Of a stretch of 64,000 bases of DNA, positions 36,331 to 45,720 are shown piece after piece; the first letter of the stretch is position 1; each line of letters starts with the position of its first letter. The position numbers were made by a program, and so were the translations under genes. The notes under the pieces are model-generated. The model saw only the letters and a list, made by a program, of their open reading frames with translations, had not been told where the DNA came from and made no database searches. Source of the DNA: Inonotus obliquus (taxonomy: Eukaryota > Basidiomycota > Agaricomycetes > Hymenochaetales > Hymenochaetaceae); NCBI GenBank assembly GCA_032164295.1, contig JAJHTX010000001.1:1240001-1304000 (forward strand), written 5' to 3'.

Positions 36331-36640
36331 TAGCTCCACCGGTGTCCATAAACCATCTGATGTGGTCCTGGCGAGTAAATACTTGGTCGGCCATGGATCT
36401 TCAAGCATCAAATTCTGAGATCATGAAGTATCAGATTACTGATCTAGGCGTCGGTAAAGCATTACCAGCGACACTCCTTCCTGAAGTTCTCCGGATGCAT
36501 GACTTGCGCAAAAACCCCGTGAGCTCTGCTACCGATTCAACGTGTCAAGCAATGTGTAGTAGGCTTTTAGAGAGCGCAGCCACTTCGGAGAGAGAAGTTC
36601 ACCCTCCCGCAGGTTTCGCAAATTATTCTACGAGATATCT
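36331..36640 (+). pseudogene. RNase T2 remnant 1
   Basis: Bases 36380-36500 align with RNase T2 exon 3 and the flanking intron (35135-35270). They retain a recognisable ACTTGGTCGGCCATGGATCT block corresponding to the YWVSQGS part of the enzyme, then a TTCTCC-GGATGCATGAC block for the CAS II region. Bases 36520-36610 match the last exon end (GATTCTACGTGCCAAG to the final REVRL segment). The middle exon is missing. The two active-site histidine codons are lost or out of frame. Confidence 0.65.
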
Positions 36641-36776
36641 AGGATATAAACAAACAAATACCACGTTTCCGTAACTGGACAAAGGAGCACAACAACTAGA
36701 ATCCCTGCACAAACATATCTGGTGAGACTTTGGAAAATTGATCGAAAAGCTCGGATAGACCTTCATAAAACTTGAA

Positions 36777-38468
36777 CTAGACTCCGTAGCTCCGTGTTTG
36801 ACTGTCATTGCCTCCATAGGTATCGCAGTCTTGCTCTTCACCAAAGTTCATCTGAGAGAGCCCAGTCACGTCAGTGTAATTTCTGGAAAATCCCGCCAAA
36901 TACGCATTGGAAGTCTCTTGAATAACTACGGGGCGCGCGACTTTTCGAATATGCAGGAGGATTCGAGCGGCGAGAATGGAATGAAATGCTTGCTGGATCC
37001 TGTAGTTTCGGACTCAATCCCTGGATATGATGGAGCGAGAAGAAGAATCAATCAACCTACATGAACAACAGAGATATATCTGCCTATGGAATATAAGCGT
37101 CAACTTCGGTAGAATACTCCACACGTTGCATTGTTCCTTACATTGGCAAGTTTCATAACTAGAACGTTCGCGCAGGAAGTTGCTGAGTCAATAGTATAGT
37201 AAGATGTCGGAACCTGGTATCTGAAGAGAATTCCTTACCGAACATGCATACAAAGTACTGAATCCCATCTTCGAGTAGAGTCTTCATCAACGGACTCTCG
37301 CTTTGTCTCCCTATCCAATAGCCGGTATTAGGTAAATCGAGAATTCAAAGCAACGTGGAGGACTGCATACACTCTGAAAACCACTTCCAAAACGTCATTG
37401 CAGCAATTACTACAAAGTACGCAATGGGTTATAATCCGAAATTTAAGAAGTCAGGGAAGAATGGAACTGACTAAATTCGAAGATCATAACGAGAACGTAA
37501 ATCTTGTAAGAGGATCCGTCAAAATCTGAAAGAATGCAAGTACGCAGGTGAGGAAAAGAGGCTGGTACAACTGAGCAGAAGAAAACGGTCATTTGACATC
37601 TAGCTGAACTCGATGAAGTGCACCCACAGTCGAGAGAATTAATCCTCTTCTGAAGTTTAAATGCGTCGTAAATGGCGAAACTCTAACAAAATTCAGCCCC
37701 GTCGTCTCACAGTCACTTTACGCAATACGTACCCCACTGATAGTGACAAGGATTATGACGACTCTTTTCTTCGCGCCCCACATTGCATATACTCTCAACA
37801 CCATAATATCTGTTAAAAACACTTCAGTCCAAGACATTGACAAGGCTAAGAGGAGGCCTTACTCTCTGCAATGACAATTCCAGCAAACGCAACCCATGCA
37901 CACGCCTGGTACAGTGGTTTACAGATATAGGGCTTGTCCTGTCAATTTATTGCTACAACGCTAGCACAGGAACACGTACTCCAATCCCCAAACTGGGAAG
38001 TGAATAAGCTGTAAACAAATATCAGAGAGACATCGATCACTAAGGATAGACGGTCCAACAACAGACCAAAACAAATGAGTATCGCATCAATGAATACTAC
38101 ATAACGCGTCAGAAAGAACGCAATCTTTGCGACGTTCCATTTTGCTGGCCAGATGAAGCGAACCTGTGCCAGATTTGAGTTGCTTGAGTATCGGGACTAA
38201 GATCAGTGGCAAACCTCATCTGGAAGTGTCAGGAGATAGTCATAGACCTAAGAATCATTGAATAGGGAGATATATTGAGCTATGATAGCACCCACGACGA
38301 GGGCAGCGCCTGCGACTTGAGTACCTAATCAGAGATAATTTCGGTGATGATCTATAACGGGCATACTATTGGCATACTGACAATTTTTCAGCATCGTTGC
38401 ATAAGTCTGGTGTAACTTTGACGTACATAAATCGTCCATGTGTAATCCAGCGTGATTGCCTCAGGCAT
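36777..38468 (-). CDS. DUF6533-type seven-transmembrane protein, copy A (tail frameshifted)
   Basis: Member of a large Agaricomycete-specific family of 7-TM proteins of unknown, possibly receptor, function. With about ten short introns the exons read in frame from the ATG at 38468. They give MPEAITLDYTWTIY, then the domain hallmark VYDYLLTLPDE, VRFIWPAKWNVAKIAFFLTRY, LYQACAWVAFAGIVIAE, VLRVYAMWGAKKRVV, TFWKWFSEWRQSESPL and QAFHSILAARILLHIRK. The cytoplasmic tail is conserved with copy B (SQMNFGEE versus SQMNFQER). Near 36788 it has one extra base compared with copies B and C. This shifts the frame to a TAG at 36777-36779 and shortens the tail. Some donors (GTGTTC, GTCAGT) are weak. It may be expressed but truncated, or be a young pseudogene. 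Confidence 0.6.
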
Positions 38469-39850
38469 GGTCCAATAGCGAAGTAACGAAGGGGTTAGAG
38501 ACACTTGTGCGCGGAGAAGGGGAGTTGTCCTATCTCTCTAGAAATGTAACCAGATCCTTAAATATCTTTAAACAAGGCCATCGAGAAACCGATGTCACAG
38601 CTTCTAGCATTGCTGCGCTCGCCTGCAAATGAATGGAAGAGTTAATCTTAGTTCTGAGACGCACAAATCCGGTCGCCTGTTTTGAAGTAGAGTTTGTTTA
38701 GCGCCTCGGAGACACTCCCAACATCGAAAGTCCGGTGAAAATGGACCAGGATGCGCCTAAACCTCAAGCGGATGAGTCAATTTTGGCATAGTCAACTCGA
38801 AGAGGCAGAGAGCATGTGCTATCCAAGGCGGTCGTCTGACTTTGTAAAGAACCCTCGGGCTGTTTTAACACTGCCTTGGCAAAGAAAATATAGATGCGCT
38901 ATCAACTGATCGGCGGCAGCTCAATTGCTCTAAAAGAATGGCTCCTAAACATACCCGAAACAGGAGGTATGGATGGCTTGCTTGCTCTATGAGACGGAGA
39001 GTTGAGCGCGCAAGGAAAGACTTCAGCTTAGCTACCAAGTAATGAGCCGTGCAGATAGCTCCTTCCGGCGTCGGACTCGGTGCGCTTCGGCTTCAACTAC
39101 AGACTACAACCATGAGTTGTCTTCGATCAGACGGACAGTTTAATTTGACGCACCTTTATTGTATGATTACACTCTAAAACAAGGATCTCTTCACGCACGC
39201 TCTTGAATAATAAAATCACCATCGGAATCAGACTCTTCTCTTCACGGGAAACTGCTACAAGTAGCTGTACGGAAAACAAAAAAATCATGCGTTTTGCGCG
39301 CCGACCGCATGCATACGCAGAAGAAGCTGGATAGCTCGACATTTGTAAGATGTCCAACGATGGCTTACCTTTCGTTCATGGTGGTTCTTGAATTCCGCCT
39401 GCCGGTCATTTGGTTTCTACCTTCATCGCCGCCGCGGGAAGAGTAGGCTGTGTTTTGCGTCACGACTAGTCTAGACACATTGATCATCTGTCTGCTCAGA
39501 GAGCGCTCCGTATCGTTGACCGAAACTCCGGCAAGAGAAGTGGCCCTGCGGAACTTACAAGGGACCGAGCCTAATGGATCAATAAAACAGTGTTGCGAAT
39601 GCTCTCAGGGATCACCCAACAAAAGTGCTGAAATGATCAATGTGTACCCGTTCCGACAGGACCTCCAGCCAAGGACCCCTGGAGTAAAACGACACATAGC
39701 AGCACACTCGAGGACCGGCTTGGTCGTCTTGCGATGCAACCATCATGATGGTACAGAAAGTCATGGAAAGGGAAGAAAGATTCAAAGTATAACATCGGAG
39801 ATAAAGCACTCAATGAAGACATGACAGATGGTAGAAAGTCATGTAAGAAC
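38469..39850. repeat. Flank of 7-TM copy A, repeated at 45.4-47.2 kb
   Basis: This non-coding stretch carries the 7-TM promoter (a TTAAAT-containing block near 38560 also found before copies B, C and D). It also holds two blocks that recur downstream: 39000-39240 resembles 46030-46270 and 46400-46570, and 39560-39815 resembles 46915-47145. No gene is recognised. Copies are recognisable only as interrupted runs of 10-25 identical bases, so the duplication is old. Confidence 0.6.
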
Positions 39851-39950
39851 CGGACTCTGCAACATTTATTCACTGATGAATCCTGCTACGCAGACATAAT
39901 GCTGGGCGGGAGGATGTTCTGTCAGGAGATTGACCTTTTCGAGATGTCGC

Positions 39951-40230
39951 TCAACATGAGGTTTATACCACAATATCGAGGTCGACTAAGATTCGCACTC
40001 GATAAGCACCAGAAAGGTTGAGTGGCCTGGGTTGTCTGGAAGACGTGGTTGAAGGAAAGTAATGTGCGCCTGTCGAGGTGGTCCGAGTCCTGGTGGTGAT
40101 GGAATCTGTTGAGTCACAATGTGGGGTCAAGTTGGAGAGTACTGGAGACTTTGCATCCGTGTTCGAGGGCGTAGAATACATCCCTAGACACCACGTCTAA
40201 TGACTGGGTGACGAGTCCTATGACATTAAT
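39951..40230 (-). pseudogene. Decayed copy of the 5' end of the coiled-coil membrane-protein gene
   Basis: Minus-strand translation from 40181 begins MYSTPSNTDAKSPVLSNLTP, against MNSAPSSTDASSPVLSNSTL in the intact gene at 34052. The match continues upstream of the start (GAGTCCTATGACATTAATGG versus GAGTCCTATAACATTGATAG) and down to about codon 50 with frameshifts. Only the first part of exon 1 was copied or retained. It marks the start of the second unit of the tandem duplication. Confidence 0.75.
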
Positions 40231-40284
40231 GGTACTACCCTCGTCCGAGTCGGACGTGCATGTCAAGAATGTGAGAATTCGGAT

Positions 40285-40290
40285 CACGTG
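40285..40290. promoter_or_regulatory. CACGTG hexamer kept in the duplicated promoter
   Basis: ATCACGTGC occurs at the same place relative to the copied 5' gene end as ATCACGTGC at 34181-34189 in the intact promoter. Persistence in a decayed region may be chance, since only six to nine bases are involved. Confidence 0.35.
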
Positions 40291-40429
40291 CATCGGTTTA
40301 TCCTTTTCCTTTTTTTGGACCCTTATCTTCTTCGACGTCTGGTCGATGTGCCAACAAATTTGTATCTACAGCATTTCAAGAAACAAAACAAAACAACTCT
40401 CGCTTCGACAGATCCAGAACGCTGTATAG

Positions 40430-40650
40430 TCTCGAACACGAGCGCCATCGTTCGTCTGTTGCGGTACAAACGGGACAGCTGGAGTCCCTTCAAAATATGG
40501 TGCTTCTCGCCTGTGCTTGGAGCGCAACAATAGAGCCACTTCTAACCCGTAGAGAATACTGCTCAACTCAAATACCGATAAACGGGTAGTCGATATTAAT
40601 AGCCGCAGAGGAGCGAGAGTTCGTCTCCTTTTTAAGCGGCTCTAACATTA
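40430..40650 (+). pseudogene. RNase T2 remnant 2 (last exon)
   Basis: Aligns with 35520-35734 of the intact RNase gene: blocks corresponding to TGGTACTTCTCACACGTGCT (here TGGTGCTTCTCGCCTGTGCT) and GAGAAGTTCGTCTCCTTCC (here GAGAGTTCGTCTCCTTTTT). Frameshifts and an in-frame TAG destroy the reading frame. The upstream exons, including the active-site boxes, are absent. Confidence 0.75.
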
Positions 40651-40796
40651 TTGCACAATACGACTAGGATACGAATATATGTAACGCATCCGCACCCGGA
40701 TCAAGAGACACACTAAAGTTAAGCATGTTTGTCCGTTGGCTCCGCCTGGTACAGTTCCTCATCGTAGATCGTCCCTCCTGTGAAATGGACTTCAAT

Positions 40797-42609
40797 TCAT
40801 GGACCAGCATTTTCGTCCTATAAATCCATCTAAGATGAAACTCAGAGACTCGATCGACAAGCTCATACATACCTTCTGAATGCCTAAGCCAGACTCCGTA
40901 ATCCGCCTTTGGCTACCCGAGCTTCCAAAGCTATCATACGTTGTCCTCTCCTGAAAGTTCATCTGGGAGACGTCAACCACGACAGAGTCATATTTTGGAA
41001 GCCCTGAGAAAGTCATGTTGGAATCCTCTTGAGAATTATTGAAGTGGGCCACTCTCCGGACATCTAAGAGAATCCGGGCGGAAAGAATCGAATGAAATGC
41101 AACTTGGATCCTGTGGCGTCGGACTCAATATCTGGATCTGATGGAATAGACAGAAGTACCGGTTGACCTACATGTACAACAGCCCAGACATATCTACCTA
41201 TAGAGGGTTAGTAAGAACTACAACAAAATATATTAGAAGGAAGATTATTTCTCTCACTGACAACTTTGATGGCAAGTATGTTTGCAAATGAAATAACTGC
41301 CAGTGAGTAGAAGGATAAGATGCGTAAATGATTCAGTGAGAGAGAGGGCCCCTTACCGAACATGCATAGGAAAGTTTGAAGACTATTTTTGAACAAAGTT
41401 TTCGCCAACGAACTCTCACTTTGTCTCCCTATATCCAACAGTCAGCATGATGTTCCAGGACAGCGTGAAATGTTGCATACATCCTGAATTCCATTTCCAA
41501 AGAGTCATGACAGCACATACTGCGAACCACGCGACAGGTTAATAATTGACGTTTGCAAAGTCAAGCAGGAACGATACTAACTGAATTCGAAGCCCATGAT
41601 GAGTATGTAATCATCGATCAAGCCCCCTTCCCAATTTATCAAGACACAAGGATGAAAGCGAGAAAATGAAGGTAATAGAACTACGCAGGGAGAATGATTA
41701 TCTCGTGACCAATTGAATTGTATGAATTGCACTCACAGTCGAGAGAATGAAGTTCTATAACGCCGTCGTAAGTGGCGTAGGCCTAACAATCATCAATCTT
41801 GTCATCCTTCAGTCTCATTGGGCATTGCTTACCGGACCGATTATAAAAAAAATAAGGCCGACGATAAAAAGAAAAATGAGGACCCCTTTCTTCGTGCCCC
41901 AAATTGCATACACTCTCATCATCATAATAACTTGTAAAAACACCTCAGCCCGAGCCATTGACGAAGTCGAGAAATGGGCCATACTCCCCGATATAACAAT
42001 TGCAACAAAAGAGAACGATCCAAGAGCCAGGGATAATTGCTTACAACTCTGTGATGTTCACGATCAATTGCTTTGTTGCTGCGCTAGCAGAGGAGCACGC
42101 ACTATGGGCGTTGCATCTGGGTGGACGAGTTCTGGATGTACATATGTGGTGTATGTAAATATTAGTATGGCATTAATATTGATCACAGAAAGAGGAAACA
42201 ACTGACTAGTAATAATGAGTGCTACATCGATGAATACTATATAACGCGTCAGAAAGAACATAATCTTTCCGACGCTCCATTTTGCTGACCAGATGAGTCG
42301 AACCTGTACCAGCTTTGAGTTACGTGAGTATCGGTATTAAGATCAGTGGTAACCTCATCTGGAAGTGTCAAGAAATAGTCATAGACCTAAGAATTACTGA
42401 GCAATAAAGTGTATCGGTCCATGATGGTACTCACGATGAGAGTAATGCCTGCAACTTGAGGATCCGATCAGATAAATTATTGCTGACAATCATCAACAAT
42501 AAGCGTACTGTTAGCAAACTGGAAGGAGTTTAGTATCGTTGCTTAAACCTGGTGTGAGTGCGACATACGACTCGTGTGTAACTCCGTGAGATGAGTGCCT
42601 CGCTAATCA
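40797..42609 (-). pseudogene. DUF6533-type 7-TM pseudogene, copy B
   Basis: Same exon/intron layout as copy A. Retained pieces are VYDYFLTLPDE, VRLIWSAKWSVGKIMFFLTRY, MMRVYAIWGTKKGV, DDYILIMGFEF, a WKW...RQSESSLAKTLF block, and a complete cytoplasmic tail (MTFSGLPKYDSVVVDVSQM to ESGLGIQK). Two lesions: the bases aligned with copy A's ATG read TTAGCG, so the start codon is lost, and the last exon has TGA (40797-40799) where copy C has CGA. Splice signals are otherwise good (for example GTGAGT after the first helix). Decay therefore began recently or is under weak constraint. An alternative upstream start was not found. Confidence 0.75.
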
Positions 42610-42990
42610 AATCGGTGGACATGGCTTAAGAGAGGATAAGCGAGGGATGTAAGGAAACCTGTACGCATTGTGAGGGCTCGTTCGATGCTCTTAAATCTTC
42701 TCGCCAGAGATGGCCAGCGCCACCGGGAAGTTCCCCTCCTACATCACCGTTTCGAGCAGAAGATATTCGGAGTGATCGTTGGAATTGCTCCGGCAGAGCA
42801 GAAAAAAAGCCTATCATCTTGTCGGAAACTTGAACAATCTGAGCATCCCAAAAGTTTGTCGCCTGGACAAGACTGAAGACGGGAATCAATCAGTAGTACA
42901 TGTCGGAGGAATATGGTGACTTACAGCGTCTTACACCAGACAACAGAAAAGGAATCGGATTTGATGCCAGTGTTTTTCATCATCCTTGAA
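42610..42990. repeat. Promoter copy upstream of 7-TM copy B
   Basis: Matches the promoter of copy C (44823-45060) closely and that of copy A (38470-38640) more weakly. TTAAATCTTCTC and the AGAAGTTC-CCTCC blocks are shared by all. No gene is seen. Confidence 0.6.
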
Positions 42991-42999
42991 TCTCAGCGT

Positions 43000-43350
43000 T
43001 TTGATCTCCTCGATCAAAGTGAGATTTAGTCCTAATACATGCTGCCATAAGCTAACTAACACGACCTGGTGAATAAGCACAAAGTCAGCCGAGGATAACC
43101 GAATAACGAGTTTCAAGCTCACGAGACGCGAGTCATTGCATTTTCTGTACCATCGTTGGCTGTGGCACTCTTGTGGCAACTTAGTTCCGGAATGCTGTCA
43201 ACTCTCAAACGGCCTGAGGATCGGAACCGTACATTTGTTGCGTTACAGTCGGGACTGTCCAAACCGGAACGTGATTCGCTTGCGATGCGACAGACCAATA
43301 TGGATTGTTCAGAGTAGTAGATTCCAGACCGAATCTATATCTACTAGCGA
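43000..43350 (+). pseudogene. RNase T2 remnant 3
   Basis: Begins with GTTTTGATCTCCTCGAT, matching the VDLLDY codons of the intact gene (35066-35083) and its intron 2 donor. It then shows degraded versions of exon 3 (AAGTCAGCCGAGGAT against TGGGTCAGCCAAGGAT) and of the last exon. Multiple frameshifts; no active-site box survives. Confidence 0.65.
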
Positions 43351-43352
43351 GC

Positions 43353-44822
43353 CTACGAAAATTGGTTATTCGGAGTCCACTCCAACTTGCGAGCGATAGT
43401 TTCTCCTTCTGAAGGTGAAATCAGGGCATGCTTGTCCGTCGTCTCTGCACCATGAACCACCCGGCGCAGTTCCTCATCGTGGATCGCCCCTCCTGTGATA
43501 TGGACTTCAATTCGAGGGCCAACATTTCCGTCCTATAAATCCATCTATGATGAAACTCTGAACTCGGTCGAGAAGCTTATACATACCTTCTGAACGCCCA
43601 AGCCAGACTCCGCAATCCGTCTTTGGCTACTCGGGCTTCCAAATTTATCATAACTTGTGCTTTCTCGTAAGTTCATCTGGGAGACGTCAACCACGACAGT
43701 GTCATTCCTGGGGGACCCTGAGAAAGACATGTCGACATTCTCTTGAGCATTGACGGAGTACGCCACTTTGCGGACGTGAGTTACAAGTTGATTTTCGCGA
43801 AGTCAAGGAAGATCGATACTGACTGAAATTGAAGACCATGATGAATAAGTAAGCGATGAAGTCCCCATCCAGATCTATCGGTACACACGCATTCAAGCGA
43901 GAAAACAAGGTTGGTAGAGCTACGCAGGGTATGATTATCTGGTATCCAGTTGAATTGTATGGGTAGCACTCACAGTCGAGATAACGAAGCTCCATGACGC
44001 CACCGTAGATGGTGAAGACCTAACAATTCTCAATTTTGTCTCCCTTCAGTCTAACCGGACATAATGAACCAGACCGGTGATAGAAAGGTATGATAGCCCC
44101 TTTCTTCGCCCCCCATATTGCGTATACTCTCATCGTCATTATAACTGAGCAGAACACTTCAGTCTAAACCATTGACGAAGTCGAGGAATGGACCATACTC
44201 CCTGCAACGACAATTCCAGCAAGCGAGAACCATATGATACAGACGCCTGGTACAATTGCCTACAAATCTGTGATGTTTAGAGTCAATTCGTTTGTAGCTG
44301 CGCTGGCAGAGGAACACATACTATGGGCCACGGATCTGGAAGTACGAGTTCTAGACGTATGTGGTGCACAAACATTAATTAGCAAGGCATTGATCACCAA
44401 AAGAGGAATAACTAACTAATAATAATGAGTGCTATTTGGGAGAATACGATATAACGCGTCAGAAAGAACATAATCTTTCCGACGCTCCATTTTGCTGGCC
44501 AGATGAGTCGGACCTATGTCGGTTTAGTCTGCGTGAATATTGTTGATGCCGAGTCTCAAACCTCATGCGGAAGCGTCAAGAAATAGTCATAGACCTAAGA
44601 ATTACTGAGCAATAAAGTTTATCGGTCCATGATGGTACTGACGATAAGGGTGATGCCTGCAACTTGAGGATTCGATCAGAGACATGTTTGCTAACGATCA
44701 TCAACAATTAGCGTAATGTTAGCATACTGAAAGTCGTTCAGTATCGTTGCTTAATCCAGGAGTGTGTCCGATATGCACTGCGTGTGAAACTCCGTGAGTT
44801 GAGTGACTCGCTAATCAAATCG
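43353..44822 (-). pseudogene. DUF6533-type 7-TM pseudogene, copy C with internal deletion
   Basis: The sister of copy B. They share the lost start codon (both read GATTAGCGAG where copy A has its ATG) and most promoter bases. The cytoplasmic tail is fully open (MSFSGSPRNDTVVVDVSQMN to AESGLGVQK). It continues past the position of copy B's TGA (GPRIEVHITGGAIHDEEL), which shows the ancestral tail was longer. At about 43778 the sequence jumps from the tail directly to the intron after the DDY-like exon. About 475 bases present in copy B (41066-41540) are missing, removing the last transmembrane helices. It cannot make a normal 7-TM protein. Confidence 0.75.
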
Positions 44823-45105
44823 GTGGATATGGCTCCAGAGAGGACAAGCGAGGTGTGGAGGAAACCCGTATGCGATGAGAGGGCTCGTTCAAGGTCCTTA
44901 AATCTTCTCTCCAGAAATAGCCAGCTCCACCGAGAAGTTCGCCTCCCACATGACTGTCTCTAGTCTAGTAGAAGATATTCGGAGTGATCGATGGATCTTG
45001 TAAGGAGTGAATTGATTGGCACTGCCTGGCAGAGCAAAAAATGCCCTATCAACTAGTCAGCATCGATTTGAGCATTCCGAGAATTTGAAGCTTGGACCCT
45101 TGGAT
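44823..45105. repeat. Promoter copy upstream of 7-TM copy C
   Basis: Near-identical in blocks to 42610-42790 (for example GAGGGCTCGTTC and GAAGATATTCGGAGTGATCG). It carries no open frame of interest and ends where RNase remnant 4 begins. Confidence 0.6.
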
Positions 45106-45375
45106 CTCAGCGATTTGATCTTCTCTGCCATAAACCATCAAATATGAACCTATTGAGTAAGTATCAGGTTGGCCAAGGATCATGAACAGCGTATTAAGCT
45201 CACGAGATGCTCATTATTTTGTATTTTCTGCTGATTCGCTGGCAAATGCCCTCCGAGCTGTGCCACTCTCGCACAAAGATCCGGAATGTTATCAAGTCTC
45301 AAAAAGGAGCGGCCCGCAACTTGAGGAGCTAATCAGTGACGAATTTGCGTATAATTATCAAAAACGGGCCTACCA
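45106..45375 (+). pseudogene. RNase T2 remnant 4
   Basis: GATCTTCTCTGCCATAAACC and AAGTATCAGGTTGGCCAAGG correspond to the exon 2/3 border of the intact RNase gene. The segment ending near 45320 (CAAGTCTCAAAAAGGAGCGG) corresponds to the start of its last exon (CAAAACTCAAACAGGAGCGG). It is a short, frameshifted remnant. Confidence 0.6.
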
Positions 45376-45399
45376 TTGAAATACAAGGAATTCTTCAGT

Positions 45400-45720
45400 A
45401 TCACCCAAGTCTCGAACGTATATTACTTACGCCTTGTGTATAACGCAGTGAGATAGTTGGCTGGTTGAGTAATGGACATAGCATTAGAGTGGATGAGTGA
45501 TGGGGTGCGAGAAACTCTTGCGCAGAGGGACTCGGAACTGTAACCAGACCTTTAAATGTTCTCATCAGAAGTAATCAGTGCCATAGAGAAGTTCTCCTCC
45601 TACATCGCAGTCTCAAGCGAAAAAAGTGTATGTGCGCTATCCGTAGTGGCCGTCTGGCCTTGTGGAGAGTCATATAGGTCGGTGGATCGATTGGTATTGA
45701 AGAGCAAAAAAAAAGCCTTA
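45400..45720 (-). pseudogene. 7-TM copy D, promoter and first-exon remnant
   Basis: Aligns only with the start region and promoter of copies A-C: CTTGCGCAGAGG-GGA, AACCAGACCTTTAAAT and AGAAGTTCTCCTCCTACATC blocks. The coding part of the 7-TM gene is absent. Together with RNase remnant 4 it represents a fourth, nearly erased unit. Confidence 0.6.
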
